Source: Pseudomonadota bacterium (GTDB taxonomy: Bacteria > Pseudomonadota > Alphaproteobacteria > Rhizobiales > Rhizobiaceae). Taken from it: a DNA stretch of 49,913 bases. The stretch is from contig JAEWPB010000014.1 of assembly GCA_023399465.1 (NCBI GenBank), positions 1 through 49,913 on the forward strand, given 5' to 3'. Shown piece after piece: positions 24,624 through 32,454 of this stretch (position 1 is its first letter; each line of letters opens with the position of its first letter). Below the pieces are notes generated by a model, which had not been told where the DNA came from, made no database searches, and worked only from the letters and a program-made list of their open reading frames with translations. A program made the translations under genes and the position numbers.

Positions 24624-25291
24624 CGGTTCATGTCCTTGATTTGCAGCTTCGGTTCGACGAGAAGCCCGACATTGCGCCAGGTGGTTCGCTTGCGCTTCAT
24701 GTCGAAGCCGTAGACGGAAAGCGAAAGCGAGATGGCGTGCGCCATGCGGATCGCCTGGACGAGCAGGGGCACGCCGCGCGCCAGCGCAAAACGCAGCCGC
24801 GTCGCGAATGCCACGTCGTCGATCTCCATGCCGCGGGCGCGCTGGGCATCGGCGATGCGCTCGAAGTCCTCCCGCAGCATCGGGATGATGCCGAAGGTCA
24901 GGGACAGCACGAGGGTGACGATCGGCGGCAGGCGGGCGGCGCTGGCCGCCGCGAGGATCGAGCCGGGCGTGCTGGTTTCCATCACGAAATAGAAGGCCGC
25001 CGTCGTCGTGACCAGCCGTGCGGCCATTCCGGCGGCGATCGGCAGAGCGTCGGTGAGGGAGGTGCCCTGGAGGGTGAGGTTGAGGATCCAGCTTGCCATC
25101 ACCAGCAAGGTCAGCAGGAAGGCGCCCTTGAGATAGCCGCGCAGCCCCGGCACCCGGGCGGCGCAGAGGAACGCGACCGTCACCACGGAGAGGACCACGC
25201 CGTAGTACCATGCCGGCATGAACCAGGCCGCAAGCATGACGAGGAACGCGCCTGCCAGCTTGACGAAGAAGTTGACGTCATGAATGCGCAT
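24620..25291 (-). CDS. ecfT: EcfT, transmembrane coupling component of an ECF transporter
   Basis: A 223-aa membrane protein of the CbiQ/EcfT family with about five hydrophobic segments in the first 130 residues. The cytoplasmic coupling helices carry the two 'Ala-Arg-Gly'-type motifs, 'AQRARGMEI' and the degenerate 'SVYGFDMKRKRT', which dock on the two ATPases. It joins the fused ATPase to the S component. The start overlaps the end of the ATPase gene (25278) by 14 bp, and its stop overlaps the phosphoribosyltransferase start by 4 bp. Confidence 0.9.
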   Translation of the reverse strand: MRIHDVNFFVKLAGAFLVMLAAWFMPAWYYGVVLSVVTVAFLCAARVPGLRGYLKGAFLLTLLVMASWILNLTLQGTSLTDALPIAAGMAARLVTTTAAFYFVMETSTPGSILAAASAARLPPIVTLVLSLTFGIIPMLREDFERIADAQRARGMEIDDVAFATRLRFALARGVPLLVQAIRMAHAISLSLSVYGFDMKRKRTTWRNVGLLVEPKLQIKDMNR

Positions 25292-26813
25292 GCATGGCCT
25301 CCATAGCCAGATCGGCTCGCGGCGCGGGCCAGCCGAGCGAGCGGTACGCGGCGCTTTGCCAGGCGGCGTCGGTATCGCCGTCGAAGACGACGCGGCCCTG
25401 ATCGAGAACCAGCACGCGGGATGACACGTCTTCGACGAGTTCCAGGTCGTGCGAGATCAGCAGGATCGCGCGGCCGGAGGAGAGCGCGGTGCCGAGGAAC
25501 AGCTCCAGCATTCGCCGTCCGTTGAGGTCGCGGGCAAGGAGCGGCTCATCGAGAATTGCAAGCGCCGCTCCGGCCGCCTCGGCGCAGGCGAGCCCGAGAA
25601 GAGCCTGCTGGCGGGCGGACAGTGCGAAGGGGTTGGTCTCCGCATGCTCGCCGAGCCCGTACTTCGCGAGGCATGCAAGAGCCCTGTCGAGGACAGCCGG
25701 ATCCCTGGTGCTTCCCGAGGCGGCGGTGATGGCGAAGGTCACTTCCTCGAGCACCGTCATGTTGAACAGGATGCGGCGCATGTTCTGCGGCAGATAGGCG
25801 ATGGACCTGGCGCGGCGTGCGGCGGTCCAGCCATTAGCCTCTTCGCCCCTGATGACGATCCGGCCGGCAGCGATACGGGCGAGCCCGAGGATCGACTGGA
25901 AAAGCGTCGTCTTGCCGGCGCCGTTCTTGCCGATCAGGGCGACGGCCTCACCGGCCCGGATCTCGAGACCGACGTCTTCCAGCACCGGCTGGCCGTCCTT
26001 CCGGGTCAGCACGGTCTTCAGGCCGCTGACCGCGAGCAGGCTATCGCCCGTGGCGTAGGTCTTGCGTTGCGAGCGCTCCAGCCGGGGCGGCAGGACGCCG
26101 GCCTCGAGCCAGGGTGCCTGGGCCTGCATCAGCGACGCGGCCGGATGGGCACCGGAAAGGGTTCCCGACGAGAGCAGCGCGACCCGGTCGACAACCTCGC
26201 GCACCGAAGCCGGGTCCTGTTCGGAGATGAGCAGGGCCGGGATTTCCGCGCCGAGCTTGCGCAGGATCCGCACCAGGCGCTGCCGCGCGGCGGGATCGAG
26301 CCCGGTGGTCGGTTCGTCAAGGGCCAGAAGGCGCGGTGCGGCGGCAATCGCAGCGGCAATCGCCACCATGCGTCGCTCCCCGCCGGAAAGCGTGAGAACA
26401 CGCCGTCCCCTAAGGGCGTCGAGTTCGAGTTCTCCGAGGAGTTCCTGCAATCGCTCGCGAATGCGGGCCTTGGCCATTCCGCGGTTTTCCAGCGGGAAGG
26501 CAATGAGATCCTCCACGCTGAGATCCCACAGCTGATCCTCGACATTCTGCGATACGATGCTGATCGCCGTGAACAGTTCGTCACGGCTCATCGTCGAGAC
26601 CGGGCGGCCTTCGAACGTCACCGTGCCGGCAAAGGAGTGTGGCGTCACCAGTCGAGGTATGATGCCGGCGGCGGCGCTGAGCAGCGTCGTCTTTCCGCTT
26701 CCGGCGGCGCCGCAGACGAGCATTCGCTCGCCTGCGCCGATATCGAGTGAGCCTTCGGCGAGTGCGGGACCCGCATCACCGAAAGCGATAGTCACATTGC
26801 GAAGTTCCAGCAC
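25278..26813 (-). CDS. Fused double ATPase (EcfA-EcfA') of the ECF transporter
   Basis: A 511-aa protein with two ABC domains in tandem. The first has Walker A GAAGSGKTT (35-43), signature LSGGERRMVAIA (about 142) and Walker B 'LLALDEPTTGLD'. The second has Walker A GKNGAGKTT (about 297), a weakened signature LSARQQALLGLA in place of LSGGQ, and Walker B 'LAILDEPLLARDL'. Fusions like this replace separate EcfA and EcfA' subunits. One non-canonical signature makes one ATP site likely the weaker or non-catalytic one. It starts 18 bp after the S-component stop. Confidence 0.92.
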   Translation of the reverse strand: MLELRNVTIAFGDAGPALAEGSLDIGAGERMLVCGAAGSGKTTLLSAAAGIIPRLVTPHSFAGTVTFEGRPVSTMSRDELFTAISIVSQNVEDQLWDLSVEDLIAFPLENRGMAKARIRERLQELLGELELDALRGRRVLTLSGGERRMVAIAAAIAAAPRLLALDEPTTGLDPAARQRLVRILRKLGAEIPALLISEQDPASVREVVDRVALLSSGTLSGAHPAASLMQAQAPWLEAGVLPPRLERSQRKTYATGDSLLAVSGLKTVLTRKDGQPVLEDVGLEIRAGEAVALIGKNGAGKTTLFQSILGLARIAAGRIVIRGEEANGWTAARRARSIAYLPQNMRRILFNMTVLEEVTFAITAASGSTRDPAVLDRALACLAKYGLGEHAETNPFALSARQQALLGLACAEAAGAALAILDEPLLARDLNGRRMLELFLGTALSSGRAILLISHDLELVEDVSSRVLVLDQGRVVFDGDTDAAWQSAAYRSLGWPAPRADLAMEAMHAHS

Positions 26814-26831
26814 TTTCTTGTCCAGGCCAGA

Positions 26832-27404
26832 TCAGAAGCGGGTGAAGCCGGCCGGATGGGCGCTCTTCAGGATCTTCAGGGCCGGAATGACCAGGAGCGG
26901 CGTGCCGATGAGCATCGGAACGATGTCGGACAGGCCGAGGTAGAGAACAGCCCACCAGAAGGGGAAGATACCGAGATAGGCGAGGCTCGAGGAAACCGCC
27001 AGAACCATGACGAGGCCAACAATTAGGCAGGTTGCCGCAATTTTAATCAGAGTTACGGTGTCGAACGTGGTCGTCTTGGGGTTGAACAGCAGGCCGGGAA
27101 TCATGCCGGTGAGGCCGACCATGAAGCCGTCGATGAGCAGCGAATGCGCCGGGATGAAGGTGCCGGCGAGAAGCGACCAGATGATCGTGCCGAGGTAACC
27201 GCAGATAAGGCCGCTCTTCCAGCCGAGCAGAATGCCCACGAGCGGCGGGAGAAAGGCGAAGATGCGCCATTGGATGACGCCCGGAACGAGCTGAATCGGG
27301 TTGGCATAGGCCCAAAGAACGCCGGTAGCGGCAGCTGCCACGATGGACAGAACGATCGGGAAAAGGGTGTTGCCTTCGCCCTGACCTACGGTGGTATTTG
27401 ACAT
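26832..27404 (-). CDS. ECF transporter S (substrate-binding) component
   Basis: A 190-aa integral membrane protein with about six hydrophobic segments (LSIVAAAATGVLWAYAN, IFAFLPPLVGILLGW, YLGTIIWSLLAGTFIP, LTGMIPGLLF, IAATCLIVGLVMVLAV, FWWAVLYLGLSDIVPMLIGTPLL in pieces). It is first in an operon with dedicated EcfAA' and EcfT, the group I arrangement, so it is the specificity subunit. Adjacency to a phosphoribosyltransferase points to a nucleobase or base-like precursor. I chose the ATG at 27404, with GGGGA 7 bases upstream; the same frame is open to 27491 without membrane-protein character. Substrate unassigned. Confidence 0.85.
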   Translation of the reverse strand: MSNTTVGQGEGNTLFPIVLSIVAAAATGVLWAYANPIQLVPGVIQWRIFAFLPPLVGILLGWKSGLICGYLGTIIWSLLAGTFIPAHSLLIDGFMVGLTGMIPGLLFNPKTTTFDTVTLIKIAATCLIVGLVMVLAVSSSLAYLGIFPFWWAVLYLGLSDIVPMLIGTPLLVIPALKILKSAHPAGFTRF

Positions 27405-27576
27405 GTGTGTCCCCTGAATAACGATTCCTCCCGCGCCCAGCGAAGCAAAACTCGTGCCTTTTTCGTGCAAATTGCCAAAAAAATGACGCAAACGGGTGGA
27501 TTGCGCGTCGAAGTGGCTGCCTCGAATGGCGTGTCGCGTTTTCCGTGTCTTGGGGATCGAGTGGGGAGCGGGGAGG

Positions 27577-27604
27577 GGCGTGCCGCCGGCGGCAGCGGCA
27601 CGCC
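27577..27604 (-). terminator. GC-rich hairpin after the alpha/beta hydrolase
   Basis: GGCGTGCCGC (27577-27586) pairs perfectly with GCGGCACGCC (27595-27604), 8-base loop, 8 bp downstream of the hydrolase stop. No U-tract. The rest of 27405-27576, the leader of the ECF operon, is AT-richer with repeated GCACGA words, but I recognise no riboswitch fold in it. Confidence 0.5.
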
Positions 27605-27611
27605 GGGATGC

Positions 27612-28454
27612 TCAACCTCTCACGAAGGCGAGGAGGTCGGGATTGAGGACATCCGCATGGGTGGTCAACATGCCGTGCGGATAGCCTTCATAGACCTTGA
27701 GGACGCCGTTCTTCAGCAGCGTGATCGATTTGTGGGCGGCGGCCACGATCGGCACGATCTGGTCGTCGTCGCCGTGGAGGACGAGCGTCGGCACGGAGAT
27801 CGCCTTCAGGTCGTCGGTCTGGTCGGTCTCGGAGAAGGCCCTGATGCCCAGATAATGGGCATTGGCGCCGCCCATCATGCCTTGCCGCCACCAGTTCTGG
27901 ATCACGGCGGGATAGATCTTGGCATCCTTGCGATTGAAGCCGTAGAACGGCCCGCTCGCGACATCGAGAAAGAACTGCGCCCGGTTGGCGGCGAGCGCCG
28001 AGCGAAAACCGTCGAACACTTCCAACGGCAGGCCCTCCGGATTTGCCGGAGTCTGCAGCATCAGCGGCGGCACCGCACTGACCAGCACCGCCTTGGCGAC
28101 GCGGCCCTGCGGCTCACCGAACTGCGCGACATAGCGCGCCGCTTCGCCGCCGCCTGTGGAATGCCCGATATGAACGGCGTTCCGGAGATCGAGGTATTCG
28201 GCAACGGCGGACGCATCAGCGGCGTAGTGATCCATGTCGTGGCCATCGCTCACCTGCGAGGAACGGCCGTGACCGCGACGATCATGAGCGATGACGCGGT
28301 AACCCTGCTCCAGAAAGAATAGTATCTGCGTATCCCAGTCGTCGGAGGAAAGCGGCCAGCCATGGTGAAAGACGATCGGTTGGGCCTCCTTCGGCCCCCA
28401 GTCCTTGTAGAAGATATTGGTGCCATCTGTCGTTGTCACAAAACTTCCGGTCAT
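27612..28454 (-). CDS. Alpha/beta hydrolase, non-heme chloroperoxidase/arylesterase type
   Basis: A 280-aa hydrolase beginning MTGSFVTTTDGTNIFYKDWG. The catalytic triad is the nucleophile Ser99 in 'GHSTGG', an Asp in 'HGDDDQIVP' (about 230) and a His in 'GYPHGM' (about 259). The oxyanion 'HHGWPLSSDDW' and the 'AHDRRGHGRS' block are diagnostic of the cofactor-free haloperoxidase/arylesterase group, which hydrolyses esters and can make peracids. It is cytoplasmic with no signal. I chose the ATG at 28454, with AGGA about 10 bases upstream; an in-frame TTG at 28472 would add six residues. It is a single gene, with a hairpin after it. Confidence 0.88.
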   Translation of the reverse strand: MTGSFVTTTDGTNIFYKDWGPKEAQPIVFHHGWPLSSDDWDTQILFFLEQGYRVIAHDRRGHGRSSQVSDGHDMDHYAADASAVAEYLDLRNAVHIGHSTGGGEAARYVAQFGEPQGRVAKAVLVSAVPPLMLQTPANPEGLPLEVFDGFRSALAANRAQFFLDVASGPFYGFNRKDAKIYPAVIQNWWRQGMMGGANAHYLGIRAFSETDQTDDLKAISVPTLVLHGDDDQIVPIVAAAHKSITLLKNGVLKVYEGYPHGMLTTHADVLNPDLLAFVRG

Positions 28455-28724
28455 TTCCGTTGTTCCTTTCAAGAGAGGCCACGGTTGAGGACGGGTGGTT
28501 TGGGCAAGGGATCTGGCAGGACTGTCGGGATGAACTTAAACTTCGAAAAGAAACGGGCTGCCTGTGCCGGTGCCGGCAGAGTGTGTGCAGTTTCGCCCCT
28601 CGGGTCAGGCGCTTCCGCCCGGGCAACTCATCCCGGCGGTACACAGGCGCTGTCGGCTTTGAGTGGTCCCGGTCCCAATGCCGCTACCAGTTTGCACGCT
28701 CGCGATCCCGGCCGCAAGAACGCG

Positions 28725-28770
28725 AAAGCGATCGCAGCATCGCCTTTCGGGCAGTGTTGCGATCGCTTTT
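28725..28770. terminator. 12-bp stem built on GCGATCGC
   Basis: AAAGCGATCGCA (28725-28736) pairs perfectly with TGCGATCGCTTT (28758-28769) over a 21-base loop, with T at 28770. It can terminate in either direction because A and T runs flank the stem. It lies downstream of the chemoreceptor on the minus strand. Confidence 0.55.
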
Positions 28771-28815
28771 GACAGGTTTGGACGATAGATCTCTTCCGGC
28801 GGGGGGCGGACTGAT

Positions 28816-28846
28816 CCGGGCACCGGCGGCCGGAGCCGGTGCCCGG
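28816..28846 (-). terminator. 12-bp perfect hairpin just after the chemoreceptor gene
   Basis: CCGGGCACCGGC (28816-28827) pairs perfectly with GCCGGTGCCCGG (28835-28846) over a 7-base loop, 14 bp after the stop codon of the chemoreceptor on the minus strand. No U-tract, but the stem is very stable. Confidence 0.6.
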
Positions 28847-28860
28847 TGTCGCCGGTATCG

Positions 28861-30450
28861 TCAGGCGGCGTAACGCCGCGCCACGGACTCGTGACGGACC
28901 TGGAAGCGGCTGAGGAGACGCTCCAGAAACTGTGCCTCGCCGGCGACCGACGTGATGGCGGCGGAGGATTCCTCGACCATCGCAGCGTTGCGCTGGGTGT
29001 TGTGATCGATATCGGAAATTGCCGCGCCGATCTGGTTCAGGTTGGTCGACTGCTCGCGCGAGCGCGAAACGATATCGGCGACGCGGCTGCTGATGTCGGT
29101 GACATCGCGGGCGATCGCCCGCAGTGCTTCGCCGGTCTTGTCGACCATGGCAACACCGTTCTTCACATGGCTTTCCGATGCGCCGATCAGTTGCTTGATC
29201 TCCTTGGCGGCGGAAGCGGAACGCTGCGCCAGTTCGCGCACTTCCTGGGCGACGACGGCAAAGCCCTTGCCGGCTTCGCCCGCTCTTGCCGCCTCGACGC
29301 CGGCATTCAACGCCAGAAGGTTGGTCTGGAAGGCGATATCGTCGATCACGCTGATGATCTGGCCGATCTCGCGGGAGGAACTCTCGATCTTGATCATCGC
29401 GTCGACGGCGTCAGCGGCGACAGCGCCCGACATTTCCGCGCCGGTGCGCGCCTTGTCGACCATGGTTCCAACAGTCTCGGCCAGTTCCGATGTCGTGCGG
29501 ATCGCGTCGAGCACGCTCGAGAGCGAGGTGGCCGTTTCCGTGACCGAAGCCGCCTGGCGTTCGGTGCGCTGCGACAGGTCATTGTTGGCCTGGCTGATCT
29601 GGCTCGAGCCGTTGCGGACCGAGTTGGCGACTTCGCCCACTTGCCTCAGCACTTCTTCGAGCTTTTCGACCGATTCATTGAAGGCGTGGCGAATATCGTT
29701 GAGGTCACCGTCCAGGTCTGCGGAGATACGCACGGTAACGTCGCCCTGCGAAAGACTCGAAAGCGCCGAACGCAGGCAGTCGACTGCGAAGGTAACCGAT
29801 TCATGGGCCTTTGCGCTTACCAGTTCGCGTTCGCTACGCTGCTCGGCGGCAAGGGCGTCGGCATTGCGCGCCCGCTCGGCCATGTCGGCTGCTTCCTGTG
29901 CCGAGGCGTGGGCCTGTTCGACCGACTGATCGGCCGTCACGAAGGCCTTGACCATCGCCGTGGTCAGGGCAATCAGAGCGCCGCTCTGTGCAATCAGGAC
30001 GACGGCGTGCAGTACGACACGCGAAAAATCCGATTCGCCCGGAAACACAGCGAGCGGCATGACGCCGTAGAGTACGAGGTGGTGGACCGCCACGAGTGCC
30101 GCAAAGCCGATGATAGCGCGCCAGTCGACCCAGGCGGCGCAGATCGCCAGCGAGGCAAAGAAATACATGTGTACGTCGATCTGCAGCGACGTGCCCGAGA
30201 ACGCGTAGACCAGCAGGGCCACGGCCGCGGCATGGGCCATCGAGGTGACGATCCGGGTGGTCGGGCCGGCGCGGTCACGCGCCCAGGTGATCGTCGCCAT
30301 ACCGACGATCACGAGACCGGCGACCACCGACATCAGGTCGAAGCCGTCAGCGCGGAAGGCGTTCCGCAAGGTGAGCATTAGCAGGTTCAGCCACAACAGG
30401 CCGATGATTCCGAATGACGCCATCTCGCGAAGGCGATTAAGTGCATTCAT
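28861..30450 (-). CDS. Methyl-accepting chemotaxis protein with six-TM N-terminal sensor
   Basis: A 529-aa chemoreceptor. Six hydrophobic segments occupy residues about 10-28, 39-57, 67-86, 92-109, 112-136 and 144-166, with almost no periplasmic domain, so sensing is likely in the membrane or of small or energy-related cues. A helical linker and HAMP-like region follow, then the signalling hairpin 'IDDIAFQTNLLALNAGVEAA', 'AGEAGKGFAVVAQEVREL' (about 360-410). The C-terminus ends RRYAA, with no CheR pentapeptide. The small membrane-anchored gene at 30454 ends 3 bp upstream, so the two form an operon. Confidence 0.92.
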   Translation of the reverse strand: MNALNRLREMASFGIIGLLWLNLLMLTLRNAFRADGFDLMSVVAGLVIVGMATITWARDRAGPTTRIVTSMAHAAAVALLVYAFSGTSLQIDVHMYFFASLAICAAWVDWRAIIGFAALVAVHHLVLYGVMPLAVFPGESDFSRVVLHAVVLIAQSGALIALTTAMVKAFVTADQSVEQAHASAQEAADMAERARNADALAAEQRSERELVSAKAHESVTFAVDCLRSALSSLSQGDVTVRISADLDGDLNDIRHAFNESVEKLEEVLRQVGEVANSVRNGSSQISQANNDLSQRTERQAASVTETATSLSSVLDAIRTTSELAETVGTMVDKARTGAEMSGAVAADAVDAMIKIESSSREIGQIISVIDDIAFQTNLLALNAGVEAARAGEAGKGFAVVAQEVRELAQRSASAAKEIKQLIGASESHVKNGVAMVDKTGEALRAIARDVTDISSRVADIVSRSREQSTNLNQIGAAISDIDHNTQRNAAMVEESSAAITSVAGEAQFLERLLSRFQVRHESVARRYAA

Positions 30451-30453
30451 TTT

Positions 30454-30759
30454 CTAAACTCCCGTCTGACAGCCAACGGCCAGGGCATGGTTAAGCACGA
30501 ACAGCGCCCCTGCGTCATGCAGGCGGTCGATGAAGTCTCTGTCGGCGGAATGGGCGACGGCTATCCAGGAGCTGCGGCCACCACTGACAAATGATCCGCC
30601 CGCCGCGCCGATAACGTGCAACAGGTTGTCGGGCGGGCGCCTGGGATCCGTGACCACCAGAACGAACTCTCCTCGCGGCATTGTCAGCGCGCCGCCCAGC
30701 AATGCGGCAAAAACCGCAAAGTGCAGCGACACAAGGAGCCATGATGCTTTGGTCTTCAT
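30454..30759 (-). CDS. Small membrane-anchored protein upstream of the chemoreceptor
   Basis: A 101-aa protein. Residues about 7-27 (WLLVSLHFAVFAALLGGALTM) form a signal anchor or signal peptide; the remaining ~75 residues are soluble and would be periplasmic (VLVVTDPRRPPDNLLHVIGA, SSWIAVAHSADRDFIDRLHD). I recognise no named family. The stop is 3 bp before the chemoreceptor start, so it is cotranslated and could be a sensory partner. Start ATG at 30759. Confidence 0.68.
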   Translation of the reverse strand: MKTKASWLLVSLHFAVFAALLGGALTMPRGEFVLVVTDPRRPPDNLLHVIGAAGGSFVSGGRSSWIAVAHSADRDFIDRLHDAGALFVLNHALAVGCQTGV

Positions 30760-30855
30760 GTGTATTTCGCTACCAGCGATGCTTCTAATGTCCGTATAAG
30801 TTGTACGGGGAAGAACGACCTGGGAGTTGTCGGGATTCCATCCGCATTTTCGACA

Positions 30856-30873
30856 TTAACGATCGATAGTTAA
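30856..30873. promoter_or_regulatory. Palindrome upstream of the small protein/chemoreceptor operon
   Basis: TTAAC-G-ATCGAT-A-GTTAA is an 18-bp near-perfect palindrome (one mismatch) about 97 bp before the operon start. Size and position suit a dimeric repressor or activator. A second inverted repeat, TTCTTGA-CAAATA-TCAAGAA (30928-30947), lies nearer the next gene and may be its terminator. Confidence 0.35.
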
Positions 30874-30982
30874 AAATAAGTTGTTGGTGCAATGGGATGG
30901 CGTTACTGCTGCTCGGGCAGCTGGATATTCTTGACAAATATCAAGAAATCGAAGGTTGGTTTTTCTGGGTGCGGGGCTGCAA

Positions 30983-31483
30983 TCAGGCGTCAGCATTTTC
31001 CTGCAGCCATGCCTCCAGCGCGGCGATGACCGCCAGCCGCAGGCTTGCATTTCTCCTGAGCGCCCGATTCAGCGCCGGGTCGGGTCCAAACCCCATCTCC
31101 GCCATCACCTCGTCCGAACTTAGGCGGCGCTTCGCCATGACGCGCTTGATGCGAATGACAGTTGCCGGAAGGAGATAGCGCCCGGTGGCGATCGGCATCG
31201 CTCCAGCGTTTGTTACTTGCGCCATCGCCGTGTTCGCGGCAGTTCGGGGGGGAGTTCCGGTTTCGCCGAGCCAGGCGAGGAAGGCATCCCGTTCTTCCGC
31301 CGTCGCCTTTTTCCAAGAGTTCCTGAGTTTTTGCAGGCGGGTACGCTGCGGTTTCAGCCCGGCAGCCTCGACGGCCTTGCGGAGGGAAATCCTGCCAGCC
31401 AGGAAGTCGCTGTAGATGCCCGGAAATTCGACTTTCAGCCGCTGTTCGTCGTCGGCGTTCTCGTGTTTCCGTTTCTTGGGCAT
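30983..31483 (-). CDS. Unknown basic helical protein, 166 aa
   Basis: It starts MPKKRKHENADDEQRLKVEF, with GGAA 7 bases before the ATG at 31483. The middle 'GRISLRKAVEAAGLKPQRTRLQKLRNSW' looks like a helix-turn-helix, and the C-terminal 'RLSSDEVMAEMGFG', 'ALRRNASLRLAVIAALEAWL' is helical. The basic N-terminus and helical pattern suggest nucleic-acid binding, but I do not recognise the family. No signal peptide or membrane span is present. It is divergent from the 53-aa gene at 31662. Confidence 0.6.
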   Translation of the reverse strand: MPKKRKHENADDEQRLKVEFPGIYSDFLAGRISLRKAVEAAGLKPQRTRLQKLRNSWKKATAEERDAFLAWLGETGTPPRTAANTAMAQVTNAGAMPIATGRYLLPATVIRIKRVMAKRRLSSDEVMAEMGFGPDPALNRALRRNASLRLAVIAALEAWLQENADA

Positions 31484-31661
31484 TGTTCGTTCCGATAATC
31501 GTTTCCCGCAGCCATCTATCGCACGGGCCGGCGCATGGCGAGCAAAAAGCGGCATGCGCTCGCAGAGCGTCGTGTCGCATGCGACCAGCCTTGCGCAAGC
31601 CGCCATGCTTACGAGGTCTGCAAGAGCCGGGATGTGACACGGCGAAATACAGGACAATCAG

Positions 31662-31823
31662 ATGTCAGACGAAGCGGAGGGTCGCATGGACCCGGATCAC
31701 CCCATGATGGCGCTGTTCCTTAGCAATTACGAAGGTGACGAATTGACCGACATGCTGGTCGCGGCGCTGACAAACGCCTTCCGTCTGCTCGATGAGGATC
31801 GTTCCTTCGAATCGCTTCACTAG
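31662..31823 (+). CDS. Unknown 53-aa acidic protein
   Basis: The ATG at 31662 follows AGGA (31651-31654) by 7 bases and opens a 53-codon frame: MSDEAEGRMDPDHPMMALFL, later 'LTDMLVAALTNAFRLLDEDR', ending SFESLH. It is strongly acidic with a likely amphipathic helix in the second half. There is no homologue I can name. It is divergent from the gene at 31483 and convergent with the gene ending at 31864. The good ribosome site and coding-like composition support it, but short length limits certainty. Confidence 0.5.
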   Translation: MSDEAEGRMDPDHPMMALFLSNYEGDELTDMLVAALTNAFRLLDEDRSFESLH

Positions 31824-31863
31824 GGGCTTGCCTGCCCGGGACCATGCCCGAGGCCATGATCAA

Positions 31864-32361
31864 TCAGCCAAGCTTCAGCGCCGAGGAGATCTCGCCAAGC
31901 GTCGCCTTCTCGGCCTCACTGACCTGGACGCCGCCAAAGCCGAGCACGCCGCCCTCCTTGGCCGCTTCGGCGACATTCTGGCTGATCTGGTAGAGCCAGT
32001 TCTTGAAGGCGGCGGCATCGTCCGGCGCCTTGGCGTCGACCAGGGTCGCGGCCTCACGCACGACGTCGACGCACCGCGCTTTCATATCCGCCGGCGCTGC
32101 GCCTTTCAGCGTCGCACTCATGCCGGTACGCGCGGCGGTTCGCCCCTCGGAGGTGGCGAAATCCTCGACGACCGCCTTGATCAACTGGTTCGCCTTGGCG
32201 TCGCTTTTCGCCTGCAGCAGGGCGCTGCTGTTGGCAAAGCTCTCCTTCAGCATCCCCCATAACCCGCTCGGTTCGGCGGCGGTCACGGCAATGCCCGCCA
32301 TCATCACGCTTTCAAGGATCAGGTTCCATTCTTCCGTCGTGAAAGTGGATTTGTCTGCCAT
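31864..32361 (-). CDS. Conserved unknown protein following the DUF937 gene
   Basis: A 165-aa soluble, all-helical protein starting MADKSTFTTEEWNLILESVM with 'MAGIAVTAAEPSGLWGMLKES' and ending 'EAEKATLGEISSALKLG'. The overall pattern (TEEW...I..S....G..V..A..SG..G..KE) recalls small TerB-like helical proteins, but I cannot assign it. No signal peptide. It lies 93 bp after the DUF937 gene on the same strand and probably shares its transcript. Confidence 0.68.
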   Translation of the reverse strand: MADKSTFTTEEWNLILESVMMAGIAVTAAEPSGLWGMLKESFANSSALLQAKSDAKANQLIKAVVEDFATSEGRTAARTGMSATLKGAAPADMKARCVDVVREAATLVDAKAPDDAAAFKNWLYQISQNVAEAAKEGGVLGFGGVQVSEAEKATLGEISSALKLG

Positions 32362-32454
32362 GGCCTTCTCCTGCCGTCCGCGGTGGCCGACGAAAACTGG
32401 GTGGCTAAGCCTCGGACCGCCGGCCGAATTGCCGGCGGTGGCGAGAAGGGAAGC

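Larger units (their letters stand above)
28455..28860. other. 406-bp gene-free stretch with two strong hairpins
   Basis: I see no convincing gene on either strand. It holds the upstream region of the alpha/beta hydrolase (minus) and the downstream region of the chemoreceptor (minus), with the hairpins at 28725-28770 and 28816-28846 listed separately. The remainder is ordinary GC-rich DNA. Confidence 0.5.

Noticed and set aside
23985..25211. 408-codon reading of the phosphoribosyltransferase frame
   Set aside because: The upstream 196 codons overlap ecfT out of frame and look like a shadow; the ATGA-coupled start at 24623 fits the family length.
27405..27611. Riboswitch in the leader of the ECF operon
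   Set aside because: The context invites one, but I could not recognise any conserved riboswitch core by eye; left as a search suggestion only.
28846..30381. 511-codon plus-strand frame opposite the six-TM chemoreceptor
   Set aside because: Antisense shadow; no domain seen, while the opposite strand carries the MCP signalling hairpin.
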